Source: Paracidobacterium acidisoli (GTDB taxonomy: Bacteria; Acidobacteriota; Terriglobia; Terriglobales; Acidobacteriaceae). From it: a stretch of DNA of 64,000 bases. The DNA is taken from positions 372,001 through 436,000 of the forward strand of contig NZ_QVQT02000004.1 of the NCBI RefSeq assembly GCF_003428625.2, in the 5' to 3' direction. A program made the position numbers and the translations under genes. The notes under the pieces are model-generated. The model did no database searches. It saw only the letters and a program-made list of their open reading frames with translations, and had not been told where the DNA came from. Shown here one piece after another: positions 18,153-26,913 of this stretch. How positions within the stretch are numbered: position 1 is the first letter of the stretch; every line of letters starts with the position of its first letter.

Positions 18153-18325
18153 ACCAGCCCTCACTTTCGGTCTGGATCGCGGCCTGAAGATCCCGGGAGG
18201 TAGGTCCGGTCCAGCCCGGCGAACATTATGCGCCACCCAGGCAAGGCTGCGTGGAAAATAGAGCCGTAGTTCGTTTGGGTAGGGGGAGGCGGTTGCGAGG
18301 ATGGATCTGCGGTTTGAGCTGAGTC

Positions 18326-18357
18326 AAAAAGAAAAGGCCCCATGCAGACAGGGCCCT
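18326..18357 (-). terminator. Terminator of the tricorn-like peptidase gene
   Basis: On the minus strand AGGGCCC pairs with GGGCCTT (7 bp, one G-U) around a 10-base loop and is followed by TTTTCTTTTT. It starts 17 bases after the peptidase stop. Confidence 0.82.
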
Positions 18358-18373
18358 CCAGTGCGAACAAGAC

Positions 18374-21300
18374 TCAGTGCGTGCCGAGACCATCGTGCTG
18401 ATGGTAGTCCGGATAAGGCGGCTTTGGATAAATGGGCAATGGATGCTCTTTGAGCTGCCCGGTGACGTACTCGACGGCGCGGTCCAGCTGCGGGTCGTGG
18501 CCGGCGGCTACCGATTTGGGATCGTATTCGACCTCGATATCGGGCGTGATGCCGTGATTCTCAACCTCAAAAGAGCCGGTCAGTCCGTAAAGAGCAGTGC
18601 GTGGAGCCGTAATACGTCCCCCATCGAGCAGAACGGGATAGCCACCGATGCCGACCAGACCGCCCCAGGTGCGCTCGCCGATGAGTGGCCCCAGCCCCGC
18701 TTTGCGGAAATACCACGGCATGAGATCTCCGCCTGAGCCGGCCGACTGATTGATGAGCATGGCCTTGGGCCCAAAGATGGCTCCCGCCGGATCGGTAACC
18801 GGATCGCCTTCGCGGGTCTCGTAGTTGCTCATCGGAACGCGGCGAAGGGTATCGATGACAGAGTCGGCGATCTGGCCGCCTTCGTTGTATCGTTCATCGA
18901 TAATGACCGCTTTTTTATCGACCTGGGCATAGAAATAGCGGTTGAAGCTGATAAAACCGCCGCCGCCCGTATTGGGCATGTAGACATAAGCGACCTGACT
19001 GTGGGTCATCGCATCCACTTTGCGGCGGTTGGCTTCGATGAAGGCAAGATTGCGCAGCCCGTGTTCAGATTCGACAGTAACAACGGTGACGTCGCGCCCA
19101 CCGGAGCCATCGGCATTCTGGCCAACATGCAGAACAACCTGTTTTCCGGCGGTGCCTTCGAAGAAACTGTAAAGGTTATCGGTGGCGCGCAGATCCCGTC
19201 CATTCACGGCGAGAAGATATTCGCCCTCTTTTACATTCACGCCAGGCTGGGTAAGCGGCGCGTGCAGCGAGGGATTCCAGTTCTCTCCGTTGTAGATACG
19301 GGCGAAGCGATAGCGGCCGTTTTCAAGGGAGTAATCGGCGCCGAGCAGGCCGGTGTGCGGAGAGTGGTCAGGTTCATTCGGGCCGCGCACAAACATGTGC
19401 CCAACGGTGATCTCACCCAGCATTTCTTCGAAAAGATAGTCGAGCTCATCGCGCGAACCAATGCCATCGAGCCAGGGCCGGTAACGCGCTTCCGCCTTGG
19501 CAAGGTCGAGACCGTGGTGGCCGGGGTCGTAGAAGAAGTCGCGCTCGATGCGCCAGGTTTCGTGATACATCTGGCGCCATTCCGCCCGGGGATCTTCGGT
19601 GGCCTGCATCCCGCCGAGATTAAGTGGTTTGCCGGCCGAAGCATCTGTCGCGCCAGGTTTAAGCTCATCGGCCCCGGCGATGAGCCACGCCTCTCCCTTT
19701 TTATAAAGAAGCTTTTCGCCGTTGAAGGAAACAGTGAAAGCGTCGACGTTGCGCAGCACTTCGTCCGTGTCGCGTTTTTCCAGGTTGAAGCGCCACAGCG
19801 AGCGGATGCCCGCACCGTCTCCATGCGATGGATTGGCGAACGGTGAGCCTTCTGCAAGATAGAGCACGCCCTCTTTGCCGGTTGCGATGGCAATGTAGTT
19901 GCGCGGAGGAATGGGCAGAGCAAGAATGCGCTGATCGATGCCGTCGAAGTCGATCTTCACCGTGGGCAGCTTCGGCTCCTCCTTCTTTGCCTCGTCCTTG
20001 CTGCCGGACTTCTCGTCGGGTTTCTTCGCTTCATCGCCGGCTGCGGGCTTCTGGTCTTTATCTTTGTCCTTGTCTTTATCCTTCGCTTCGTCCTTTTTGG
20101 CGTTTTCGTCGTCGCTCTCCGGCGGGATCGGTGAAGGCAGATCCTTCGAAAGAACAACGACGTAAGCGCTGCTGGTAGCGGCACGATCGAGGCTGGACAG
20201 ATCGAAGCCATCAACAGAAGGGCCGATATTGGTGCTGGCGATGAAATAGAGGTATTTGCCGTTGCGGTCAAAGGCGAGATCGCCGACGTCGCTCATGCCA
20301 TCGGTAATCTGTGTGCTTTTTTGCGTGTCGAGGGAATAAAGATAAATGGCATGCATGAAGTTATGCAGCGTTTTGAGGTAGGCGACCCATTTGCCGTCGG
20401 GTGACCAGTGAGCGTTAGCTGCATTGCCAAAGCCTTCATAGTTGTCGGTGTCAATTTTGACCGGATGCCCGCTTTCGATATCGACATACCAGAGGTTGAG
20501 TTTCTTGTCGCCATAGAGAAGACGCTTCGAGTCAGGTGACCAGCGGGGCGAGTAGAAGAAGCTCGCGCCCGGGCCGAGATCGATCACCTTCGGCGCGGCG
20601 AGGCCGTTCTGCGCGCGAAGAAAGAGCTGGTACTCGCCGGATGCATCGCTGAAATAAGCAATGGTTTTACCGTCGGGTGACCAGGAGGGGTCGCGTTCGG
20701 CAGCATTCGAGGTATTGGTGAGATTACGTGTATCGCCCTTTTCGGCGGGGACGGTGAAGATATCCCCACGCGCTTCAAAGACAGCACGCTGGCCGGTCGG
20801 CGAAATCTCCGCATTCAGGATGGCGTGAGGATCGATGATGGCAAGATGCGGCTCGAGTGCGGGTAGTTCGCCGCGGAGTGTGATGTCTACGACGTGTTCG
20901 GCATTGGCTGCGATGTCATAGAGATGAATGCTGCCGAATTGCTCATACACGATGCCGCCCGGTCCGGCGCTGGCCGATTTCAGATCGAAGCCCTTGTTCT
21001 CCACCAGCTGCTGTACCTGCTTCGACTTCGTGTCATAGGAAAAGAGAGTGACAGGGCCATTGCGATCGGAGAGGAAATATACCTTGTCGCCCATCCACAT
21101 GGGATTCGAGTCATTGGAATTTTCGCGCGGCACTTTCGTCAGATCGAGTGAGGCCAGATCGACAATCCACACCGGCTCCGTCTGCCCGCCGCGATAGCGC
21201 TTCCACGCCTTCTGCCACTGATTGAAGGGGGTGTAGGCGATCTGCTTGCCGTCCGGCGAGAGCGAGCCGCTGTCAGCGGAAGGGAGCGCGTACTCCGTCG

Positions 21301-21736
21301 GCAGACCGCTGCCGTCTGCGCGGATATGGTAGAGCTTGTCGAAATCGTTCCAGCTCGTGCGTCCGCTGAGGAAAAGAAGCTCCCTCCCGTCAGGCGTCCA
21401 TCCGGCGATGATGTCGGGTCCGGGATGGTATGTAATGCGATGCGGCACGCCGCCGTTTGCAGGGATAGTGTAGACATCGATATTGCCGTTTACGCGCGCC
21501 GAGTATGCCAGCGTGTAGCCGTCGGGCGAAAAGAATGGTCCGGCAATGACGGATGCGCTCGAGGTCAGCCGCTCCGCTTCGCCCCCGTTGCGGGAGACCG
21601 TCCAGATATCGTCAGCATGTCGAAAGGCGATCTGGTCGCGGCTAAGCGAGGGGTTGAGCAGAAGCAGTGGTTCGGCCATGGCGGCGACGGGCAGGAGCAA
21701 CAACGCGAACAGGCCGGTACGAATGAGACGGCTCAC
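18374..21736 (-). CDS. Tricorn-like S41 peptidase, exported
   Basis: A 1120-residue protein. Signal peptide about 1-21 (LFALLLLPVAAMAEP). WD40-like PD40 propeller repeats (about 25-540, SPDGK motifs) are followed by a very charged linker (about 540-590, with alternating KDKDKDKD) and the C-terminal tricorn core. The core has a His in DPGHHGLDL, a PDZ-like region, and nucleophile Ser1001 in QSAGSGGDLMPW. Tricorn proteases trim oligopeptides; the signal peptide places this one outside the cytoplasm. GTG 21736 is preferred because GGAGG lies four bases before it and the signal peptide begins there. It stands alone with its own terminator. Confidence 0.87.
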   Translation of the reverse strand: MSRLIRTGLFALLLLPVAAMAEPLLLLNPSLSRDQIAFRHADDIWTVSRNGGEAERLTSSASVIAGPFFSPDGYTLAYSARVNGNIDVYTIPANGGVPHRITYHPGPDIIAGWTPDGRELLFLSGRTSWNDFDKLYHIRADGSGLPTEYALPSADSGSLSPDGKQIAYTPFNQWQKAWKRYRGGQTEPVWIVDLASLDLTKVPRENSNDSNPMWMGDKVYFLSDRNGPVTLFSYDTKSKQVQQLVENKGFDLKSASAGPGGIVYEQFGSIHLYDIAANAEHVVDITLRGELPALEPHLAIIDPHAILNAEISPTGQRAVFEARGDIFTVPAEKGDTRNLTNTSNAAERDPSWSPDGKTIAYFSDASGEYQLFLRAQNGLAAPKVIDLGPGASFFYSPRWSPDSKRLLYGDKKLNLWYVDIESGHPVKIDTDNYEGFGNAANAHWSPDGKWVAYLKTLHNFMHAIYLYSLDTQKSTQITDGMSDVGDLAFDRNGKYLYFIASTNIGPSVDGFDLSSLDRAATSSAYVVVLSKDLPSPIPPESDDENAKKDEAKDKDKDKDKDQKPAAGDEAKKPDEKSGSKDEAKKEEPKLPTVKIDFDGIDQRILALPIPPRNYIAIATGKEGVLYLAEGSPFANPSHGDGAGIRSLWRFNLEKRDTDEVLRNVDAFTVSFNGEKLLYKKGEAWLIAGADELKPGATDASAGKPLNLGGMQATEDPRAEWRQMYHETWRIERDFFYDPGHHGLDLAKAEARYRPWLDGIGSRDELDYLFEEMLGEITVGHMFVRGPNEPDHSPHTGLLGADYSLENGRYRFARIYNGENWNPSLHAPLTQPGVNVKEGEYLLAVNGRDLRATDNLYSFFEGTAGKQVVLHVGQNADGSGGRDVTVVTVESEHGLRNLAFIEANRRKVDAMTHSQVAYVYMPNTGGGGFISFNRYFYAQVDKKAVIIDERYNEGGQIADSVIDTLRRVPMSNYETREGDPVTDPAGAIFGPKAMLINQSAGSGGDLMPWYFRKAGLGPLIGERTWGGLVGIGGYPVLLDGGRITAPRTALYGLTGSFEVENHGITPDIEVEYDPKSVAAGHDPQLDRAVEYVTGQLKEHPLPIYPKPPYPDYHQHDGLGTH

Positions 21737-21971
21737 AGTGCCTCCGAAAAGCCAGACTGGCAAGCAGAGATGTGCTGGTCAGTGTACATGGTCCTGTGGG
21801 GATTGCCATGGGAGAAGTTCGGAGATGCGATGAGCGTTAAATGGAGCCAAAGACTGTGTGGGGAGACAGGGGTACCCGTATCTGGCGAAGGCAAAGCCTG
21901 CTCTTATCGCCTTGTCGATTCACGTCAGGCCCATCCTCTGCGTTTGTGGCGCGCAAAGGATGGGCGACAGG

Positions 21972-22844
21972 TTATCCGAGGAGGGACTTAAAATCCATAG
22001 CGCCTTCGGACGGGTTTTCATAGGCGGTGGCTACGGTCACCGGCTCCCAGCGTTGATACTCCTCCAGTTCGGACTGGAACTTGGCGCGGATGAGGTGAAG
22101 CGCATCGGCTCCAAGGGCGAGGCGAAGCGGTGGCTCTTCGGAATCCACAGCCTGGATCATAGCCTCAGCGGCGCGGGCAGGATCGCCAAATACGGCGTTC
22201 TCAAAAGCCTTAAGCAGCGCCTCATAGACGGGGCTATAGGCTGGGATCCGTTCGGCGCTCGCCAGAGAGCGGGTGGCAAAGTCGGTCTTGAATCCGCCTG
22301 GTTCGACGATGGTGACCTTAATGCCCAACCCCGCGACCTCTTTGGCCAGGGCTTCGGAGATGCCTTCAATGGCATATTTGGTGCCGTGATACAGGCCGAA
22401 ACCAGGAAAGCTTACCTGGCCGCCCACAGACGTAACGTTGAGGATGTGACCCGATTTCTGCTCGCGCAGCAAAGGAAGCACAGCCCGGGTGACATGAAGC
22501 AGGCCAAAGAGGTTGGTCTCGAACTGGTCACGAATCTGTGCGTCGCTCACTTCCTCAAGAGCGCCAAGAAGGCCGTAACCAGCGTTGTTAACCAGCACGT
22601 CAATTCGCCCGAATGCGTCAACAGCAGCCTGCACGGCAGCTTTCACCTGTGCCTGATCTGTCACGTCGAGGCGCACGGCGCGGGCGTGCTCAGGATATTG
22701 CTGTTGCAGGTCCGTGACGGACTCCGGTTTGCGGGCGGTCGCGACAACGCGGTCGCCCTTGGCCAGCGCGGCCTCGGCAAGACGGCGGCCAAAGCCGGTG
22801 GAGGCCCCGGTGATAAACCACACGCGTGATTTGCCTGTACTCAT
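21972..22844 (-). CDS. Short-chain dehydrogenase/reductase (classical SDR)
   Basis: A 290-residue SDR. The cofactor motif TGASTGFG is near the N-terminus, NNAG is in LVNNAGYGLLGAL, the catalytic Ser lies in LNVTSVGG, and YHGTK supplies Tyr and Lys. Arg after the first glycine motif and ARKPES suggest NADP. The substrate cannot be read from sequence. ATG 22844 is the only start fitting the Rossmann motif. An AT-rich near-palindrome 100-123 bases upstream looks like a repressor operator, but no regulator gene is adjacent. Confidence 0.87.
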   Translation of the reverse strand: MSTGKSRVWFITGASTGFGRRLAEAALAKGDRVVATARKPESVTDLQQQYPEHARAVRLDVTDQAQVKAAVQAAVDAFGRIDVLVNNAGYGLLGALEEVSDAQIRDQFETNLFGLLHVTRAVLPLLREQKSGHILNVTSVGGQVSFPGFGLYHGTKYAIEGISEALAKEVAGLGIKVTIVEPGGFKTDFATRSLASAERIPAYSPVYEALLKAFENAVFGDPARAAEAMIQAVDSEEPPLRLALGADALHLIRAKFQSELEEYQRWEPVTVATAYENPSEGAMDFKSLLG

Positions 22845-22943
22845 GAGTTCTGATTCCTTTCCGATCGAGGGTTATTGTCGGGAGATTCTGCTGTTCGCAG
22901 CACTTTCATCTACCCATCAGGAGAGATGCGAGCCAGCTATACG

Positions 22944-22967
22944 AATAGATCGAACGATCATTCTATT
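22944..22967. promoter_or_regulatory. Operator-like imperfect palindrome upstream of the SDR gene
   Basis: The 24 bases start AATAGA and end TCTATT, which are exact reverse complements. The interior GATCG-AA-CGATC is also palindromic, with a one-base offset. Layout and size fit a TetR-type dimer site. It is 100 bases upstream of the SDR start on the minus strand. No regulator gene is next to it, so the protein that would bind is unknown. Confidence 0.45.
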
Positions 22968-23073
22968 GGGTTCAAAAATTCTCCGAGTCTTGTGAAGAGA
23001 ATCACGCGAACATGACCGGAATGCTCTGCTGCCGGATAAAAGAGTATTGAAGGATGAAAACGGCCGACGCTGA

Positions 23074-23958
23074 TTATGGCTTGCGAAAGCGTTCGGAGAG
23101 GCGGAACTGATTGGCGCGGTCGAATTCGCTGCGCAGCTCCGGAGTCTTCAGGTTTTCGCGGATGTGTGCAAGGCGCTGTTCGAGTGCGAGCAGGGAGTGG
23201 GTGATGGCTTCGGTATTGGTATAGGCGACGTCACGCCACATGGAAAATGGGCTTGAGCCGAGGCGTGTCATCTCGCGCAGGGCCCGGCCACCGATCGGGA
23301 GCAGCGTATCGTCAGCGCTGAACTCGTCTTCCAGAAGGGCGCTGAGCGCGGTTGAGACGAACTGCGGCAGATGACTGATCCATGCGCACAGCACATCGTG
23401 ACGCGCCGCGTCCATGTCGATCACGCGGCTGCCGATCTTTGCAATCCATGCACGCCATTCGTCGGCCAGGAGTCGCGCGGTCGGATTCATCTGCTCAGAA
23501 CGAGCGCACTCCGTAAATAGCCAGACGGCATCCTGAAAGAGCGCCGCGTCGGCGTTTTGCGCACCGCCCACTTCTTTGCCCGCCATCGGATGTCCCGGCA
23601 AAAATCCAGGCTGCCCCTGACCGTTATAGCGCTGCGTGGCATGCTCGCAGAGCGCACCTTTCACGCTGCCTGCGTCGGTGACAAGCTGATGCTCGCGAAG
23701 CACCGGGGCCAGCTTTTCCAGCCACTCAAGAATGGTAAAAACCGGACCGGCCAGAAGGATCACATCGCTTTGCTCGGCTGCCGTGAACGGCTCTTCGACC
23801 GTAACGGTAACGGCGCCGATGCTCAGTGCGGCAGCCGACTGCGAAGGGTTCGGGTCCCAACCAAAAATCGTGCCGTGAAAGCCATGCGAGCGCAGCGCAA
23901 GTCCCACGGAGGCTCCGATGAGCCCCGTGCCGAGAATGGCGATGCGCTCGATGGGCAT
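23074..23958 (-). CDS. tyrA: Prephenate (or arogenate) dehydrogenase
   Basis: A 294-residue monofunctional TyrA. The dinucleotide motif GTGLIGASVGLAL is at residues 10-22, TDAGSVKG follows, and the conserved catalytic His lies in LPGHPMAGKE. It oxidatively decarboxylates prephenate to 4-hydroxyphenylpyruvate, the tyrosine branch of aromatic synthesis. It belongs with aroF and chorismate mutase upstream but is separated from them by vapBC. Only 47 bases lie between the vapC stop and this start and no separate promoter is visible, so it may be read from the vapBC promoter. No ACT domain is present. Confidence 0.9.
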   Translation of the reverse strand: MPIERIAILGTGLIGASVGLALRSHGFHGTIFGWDPNPSQSAAALSIGAVTVTVEEPFTAAEQSDVILLAGPVFTILEWLEKLAPVLREHQLVTDAGSVKGALCEHATQRYNGQGQPGFLPGHPMAGKEVGGAQNADAALFQDAVWLFTECARSEQMNPTARLLADEWRAWIAKIGSRVIDMDAARHDVLCAWISHLPQFVSTALSALLEDEFSADDTLLPIGGRALREMTRLGSSPFSMWRDVAYTNTEAITHSLLALEQRLAHIRENLKTPELRSEFDRANQFRLSERFRKP

Positions 23959-24005
23959 GGTTTCGAGCTTAAAGCATTTCAGACAAGGGTGTATCCGATG
24001 AGCGG

Positions 24006-24374
24006 TCAGGACAGATCGGCAAGCACGCCCACGGCTTTTGCGCTATCCCGCAGAGCGGTATCACGCGTCCATAACCGCGTTCCTGGTGTCAGCAGGCAGG
24101 ACAGGATCAGATGCGCATCGATCAGACCAATGCCTTTTGCGTAAAGGGAGCGCGTCTCGATCATGTGCCGCACTTCGCCGGTCTGCGCGACCGTTACCTG
24201 CCGCAGCGAATCAAGCTCATAGAGTCTCGCCTGCCGATTTCGCAGCGAGCCCAGGGCAATCTCAGCAGCGATGAACGGGTGCATTACGATCTGATCGCGG
24301 CTGAGCCGCTTCTGCATTTCCGGATTCGCATTGCGCAGATGATCGATCCAGACGGAAGTGTCGGCCAGGATCAC
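24006..24374 (-). CDS. vapC: VapC-type PIN-domain toxin ribonuclease
   Basis: A 122-residue PIN domain protein starting MILADTSVWIDHLR. The acidic metal-binding set is complete: Asp5, Glu38 (FIAAEIALG), Asp86 (GLIDAHLI) and Asp105 (WTRDTALRD). VapC toxins cleave RNA, often initiator tRNA, with Mg or Mn. The gene overlaps the antitoxin by four bases (ATGA), the usual TA arrangement, so the toxin looks functional. It lies between aroF and tyrA. Confidence 0.92.
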   Translation of the reverse strand: MILADTSVWIDHLRNANPEMQKRLSRDQIVMHPFIAAEIALGSLRNRQARLYELDSLRQVTVAQTGEVRHMIETRSLYAKGIGLIDAHLILSCLLTPGTRLWTRDTALRDSAKAVGVLADLS

Positions 24375-24568
24375 AGTCCGTCAGCCTTTCTGCGCGGAAT
24401 ATCCTCCAGATCGGGCTCGGTCCCCCCCGCGGCTGCCAGCCTGCGCGACGCCTCTGCATGGATCAGCGCCTTCAGCGCCTCCCGCAGCAGAGCCGTTCTT
24501 TCTGTCAGCCCCGTAAACTCCTGGGCCCTGCGTACCAGATCATCGTCAAGCGCTACGGAAGCTCGCAT
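24371..24568 (-). CDS. vapB: VapB-type antitoxin (ribbon-helix-helix)
   Basis: A 65-residue protein. The N-terminal half (RASVALDDDLVRRAQEFTG and the following helix with ALLREALKALI) fits the VapB/RHH_5 antitoxin pattern: one beta strand for DNA binding and two helices. The acidic C-terminal tail (EPDLEDIPRRK) would wrap the toxin. Its start is 12 bases downstream of a perfect 16-bp inverted repeat, which fits autoregulation by the VapBC complex. The RBS is AGGTGA. Confidence 0.88.
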   Translation of the reverse strand: MRASVALDDDLVRRAQEFTGLTERTALLREALKALIHAEASRRLAAAGGTEPDLEDIPRRKADGL

Positions 24569-24580
24569 GGTTCACCTAAT

Positions 24581-24616
24581 CACCTATTTTATCACCATTT
24601 GGTGATAAAATAGGTG
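24581..24616 (-). promoter_or_regulatory. Perfect 16-bp inverted repeat operator/promoter of vapBC
   Basis: CACCTATTTTATCACC and GGTGATAAAATAGGTG are exact reverse complements separated by ATTT. TAAAAT inside the right arm (in minus-strand reading) matches five of six -10 bases, so a bound VapBC complex would cover the promoter. A shorter echo, CACCTAAT, lies at 24573-24580 between the repeat and the antitoxin start. The function is inferred from position and symmetry. Confidence 0.8.
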
Positions 24617-24648
24617 CAATCTGACCAAAATAGTGCTCAATGCGGCAA

Positions 24649-24680
24649 AGCCGCCCGGGGTGCGCTTTCCCCGAACGGCT
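24649..24680 (-). terminator. Stem-loop between aroF and the vapBC promoter
   Basis: A 12-bp stem (two G-U pairs) with an 8-base loop lies 23-54 bases beyond the aroF stop. No good T-run follows on the minus strand, so it may be a weak or factor-assisted terminator. It would partly separate aroF transcription from vapBC-tyrA. Confidence 0.5.
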
Positions 24681-24702
24681 TCTGCCCAGTCCTTACTTAC
24701 GG

Positions 24703-25722
24703 CTAACGGATGCTGCGGCCCACGGCTGAAGCAATCACGCGCAGCTCATCCATCAGCTTTGCAAACTGCTCCGGAAAGAGCGACTGCGCACCGTCGGAGA
24801 GCGCCTTGTCCGGGTTAGGATGCACCTCCATCAGCAGCCCGTCGCCGCCGGCAGCCACCGTGGCCCGCGCCATCGCCGGAACCTTATCGCGCAGGCCCAC
24901 ACCGTGGGATGGATCGCCGAGAATCGGCAGGTGCGACAACTTCTTCACGACCGGGATCGCCGAGATGTCCATCGTGTTACGGGTATAGGTCTCAAAGGTG
25001 CGGATGCCGCGCTCGCAAAGCATCACGTCATAGTTGCCGCCAGAGAGAATGTACTCCGCCGACAGCAGAAGTTCTTCGATGGTGGCTGCGATGCCGCGCT
25101 TCAGCAGCACCGGTTTGCGCACCTGCCCGATCTCGCGCAGCAGGTTGAAGTTCTGCATGTTGCGTGCGCCGACCTGAAAGACATCGACGTACGGCATCAT
25201 CAGCTCGATCTGCGAAATCTCCATCACTTCGCTGATGATCAGCAGCCCGGTCGCGTCGCCCACTTCGCGCAGCAGCTCCAGCCCGGCCAGCCCCATGCCC
25301 TGGAACGAGTACGGCGAGCTGCGCGGTTTGAACGCTCCCCCGCGCAGAAATTTCGCGCCACCCGCTTTAACGAAATGGGCAGCGGCAAAGATCTGTTCGC
25401 GGCTTTCGACTGAACATGGCCCAGCCATCACCGCAACTTCATTTCCTCCGACGGTTACGCCATTCGGAAAACGCACAATCGTGCCTTCCGGGCGAAAGCT
25501 GCGTCCTGCCAGCTTGTAGGGCGACGAGATGCGGATCACTTCCGCCACACCGGAAAAGACCTCAAAATCTTTATGATCGAACGGTCCCGGCGTTCCCACC
25601 CCTGCAAGAATCGTCTGCACCGTTCCCGTGGTGCGGTGCACGTTGAATCCCACTTCGATCATTCGTTCCACAACGGCCTGAATCTCTTCTTCCGTCGCTC
25701 GGTCCTGCATCGCTACGATCAT
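24703..25722 (-). CDS. aroF: 3-deoxy-7-phosphoheptulonate synthase (DAHP synthase, type I-beta with ferredoxin-like N-domain)
   Basis: A 339-residue enzyme. The N-terminal ACT/ferredoxin-like domain (1-70) starts [20 protein letters not shown]. The TIM barrel has [34 protein letters not shown] and [13 protein letters not shown], which hold the PEP, E4P and metal ligands. It condenses PEP and erythrose-4-phosphate, the entry step of the shikimate pathway. The start overlaps the chorismate mutase stop by four bases, and coupling of the two genes is common. The N-domain is a likely site for feedback regulation. Confidence 0.93.
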   Translation of the reverse strand: MIVAMQDRATEEEIQAVVERMIEVGFNVHRTTGTVQTILAGVGTPGPFDHKDFEVFSGVAEVIRISSPYKLAGRSFRPEGTIVRFPNGVTVGGNEVAVMAGPCSVESREQIFAAAHFVKAGGAKFLRGGAFKPRSSPYSFQGMGLAGLELLREVGDATGLLIISEVMEISQIELMMPYVDVFQVGARNMQNFNLLREIGQVRKPVLLKRGIAATIEELLLSAEYILSGGNYDVMLCERGIRTFETYTRNTMDISAIPVVKKLSHLPILGDPSHGVGLRDKVPAMARATVAAGGDGLLMEVHPNPDKALSDGAQSLFPEQFAKLMDELRVIASAVGRSIR

Positions 25723-26036
25723 TTTTCCCGTTCCTCGCGCGGTTCCTCCGCGCCGTTCTTCTGTGACGCCAGTTCATTCCGCTGCAGCGCCCGCATTACG
25801 TCGATGATGCGTTCGTAGATGTGCACCAGTTCGATATCGGGCAATGGCCCGGGATTGAAGGCTCTCACATTCTCGAAAACCAGGCGCTCGCGGTTCGGTT
25901 CGTATACGGGCAGTGACGTGGTCCGCTTCAACCTGCCGATCTGTTGCGCCGCCGCTGCGCGCTCGCTGATCAGGGCCACGATCTGCCGGTCCAGCTCGTC
26001 GATCTTCAGTCGCCACTCTGCAATGTCCATATTCAT
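25719..26036 (-). CDS. Chorismate mutase (AroQ class)
   Basis: A 105-residue all-helical AroQ-type mutase. It contains [20 protein letters not shown], the Arg/Lys pair of [18 protein letters not shown], and a final helix with IDVMRALQ. It converts chorismate to prephenate for phenylalanine and tyrosine. The last 20 residues are highly charged. Its stop overlaps the aroF start, and trpA begins 67 bases upstream, so the trp and aro genes read as one block. No prephenate dehydratase is fused or nearby. Confidence 0.88.
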   Translation of the reverse strand: MNMDIAEWRLKIDELDRQIVALISERAAAAQQIGRLKRTTSLPVYEPNRERLVFENVRAFNPGPLPDIELVHIYERIIDVMRALQRNELASQKNGAEEPREEREK

Positions 26037-26103
26037 TCCTCAAAGCGCACGCGGGTGCGCCGACAGGTTCTTAAACAATTCACCGTATACGAAAAAGAGG
26101 ATT

Positions 26104-26883
26104 TTAGCGGGCCTGCAGCTCGGGCTGGCGCAGGCCCCTGATAAATCGCGCAATGGAGCTGGGTGCTTCCTCGCGTCCCGCCTGCTCGATCGTGGCCACC
26201 AGCGCGCTGCCGACAACAGCCGCATCGGCAAACTCGCCCACTGCGGCAAAGTGCTCGGCATTCGAGACGCCAAAACCGACGGCAATAGGCAGATCGGTAT
26301 AACGGCGCAGCCGCTTCACCAGATTTTCCGCGTCCGACGCCAGCGCCTTCTGCGTGCCCGTAATGCCCACACGCGAAATGGCATAGACAAAGCCCTGCGA
26401 CGCCGCGGCGATCTTCTCCAGCCGCTCATCGGGACTCGTCGGCGCAGCCAGAAAGACCGGCGCAAGATGATGCTGGTGCAGGTATTTCAGATACTCACCC
26501 GCTTCGTCGACGATCATGTCGGTGGCCAGCACGCCGTCCACGCCTGCCTCCTCGGCGGCTGTGCAGAAGCGCTCCAGTCCGTAGCGCAGAATTGGATTGT
26601 AATAAGAAAAGATGATCAGCCCGGCATCCGGACGCTCGCGGCGCAGCTCACCGGCCAGCGCCAGCACATTGCCGAGCGTCGTCCCGTTCTTTACGGCACG
26701 CTCGCTCGCCCGCTGAATCACCGGACCATCCGCCAGCGGATCGCTGAAGGGCACGCCCAGCTCGATCACATCGGCTCCCGCATCGATCGCTGCCAGTGCA
26801 ATTTCGCGCGAGGCTGCCAGATCGGGATCGCCCGCGGTGAGATAGGCCACGAGACCGGGTCGGGATGTGAAGCGAATCGGCAT
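26104..26883 (-). CDS. trpA: Tryptophan synthase alpha chain
   Basis: A 259-residue TIM barrel. The catalytic Glu lies in DVIELGVPFSDPLADGPVIQ, with the second acidic residue in PFSDPLADG. LIIFSYYNP and VGFGVSNAEH (phosphate site) are also present. It cleaves indole-3-glycerol phosphate to indole, which passes to TrpB. It follows trpB by 30 bases in the same direction. The start MPIRF is slightly short at the N-terminus compared with enteric TrpA, which is usual for many phyla. Confidence 0.95.
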   Translation of the reverse strand: MPIRFTSRPGLVAYLTAGDPDLAASREIALAAIDAGADVIELGVPFSDPLADGPVIQRASERAVKNGTTLGNVLALAGELRRERPDAGLIIFSYYNPILRYGLERFCTAAEEAGVDGVLATDMIVDEAGEYLKYLHQHHLAPVFLAAPTSPDERLEKIAAASQGFVYAISRVGITGTQKALASDAENLVKRLRRYTDLPIAVGFGVSNAEHFAAVGEFADAAVVGSALVATIEQAGREEAPSSIARFIRGLRQPELQAR

Positions 26884-26913
26884 CAGTCTTTCTAAAAACT
26901 TTTGCTGAAAATC

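Noticed and set aside
21930-21964. CCCATCCT…AGGATGGG inverted repeat between the tricorn-like gene and the SDR
   Set aside because: The arms are 19 bases apart and no T-run follows, although TGCG/CGCA inside could extend the stem. Position right after the SDR stop is suggestive but evidence is too weak to call a terminator.
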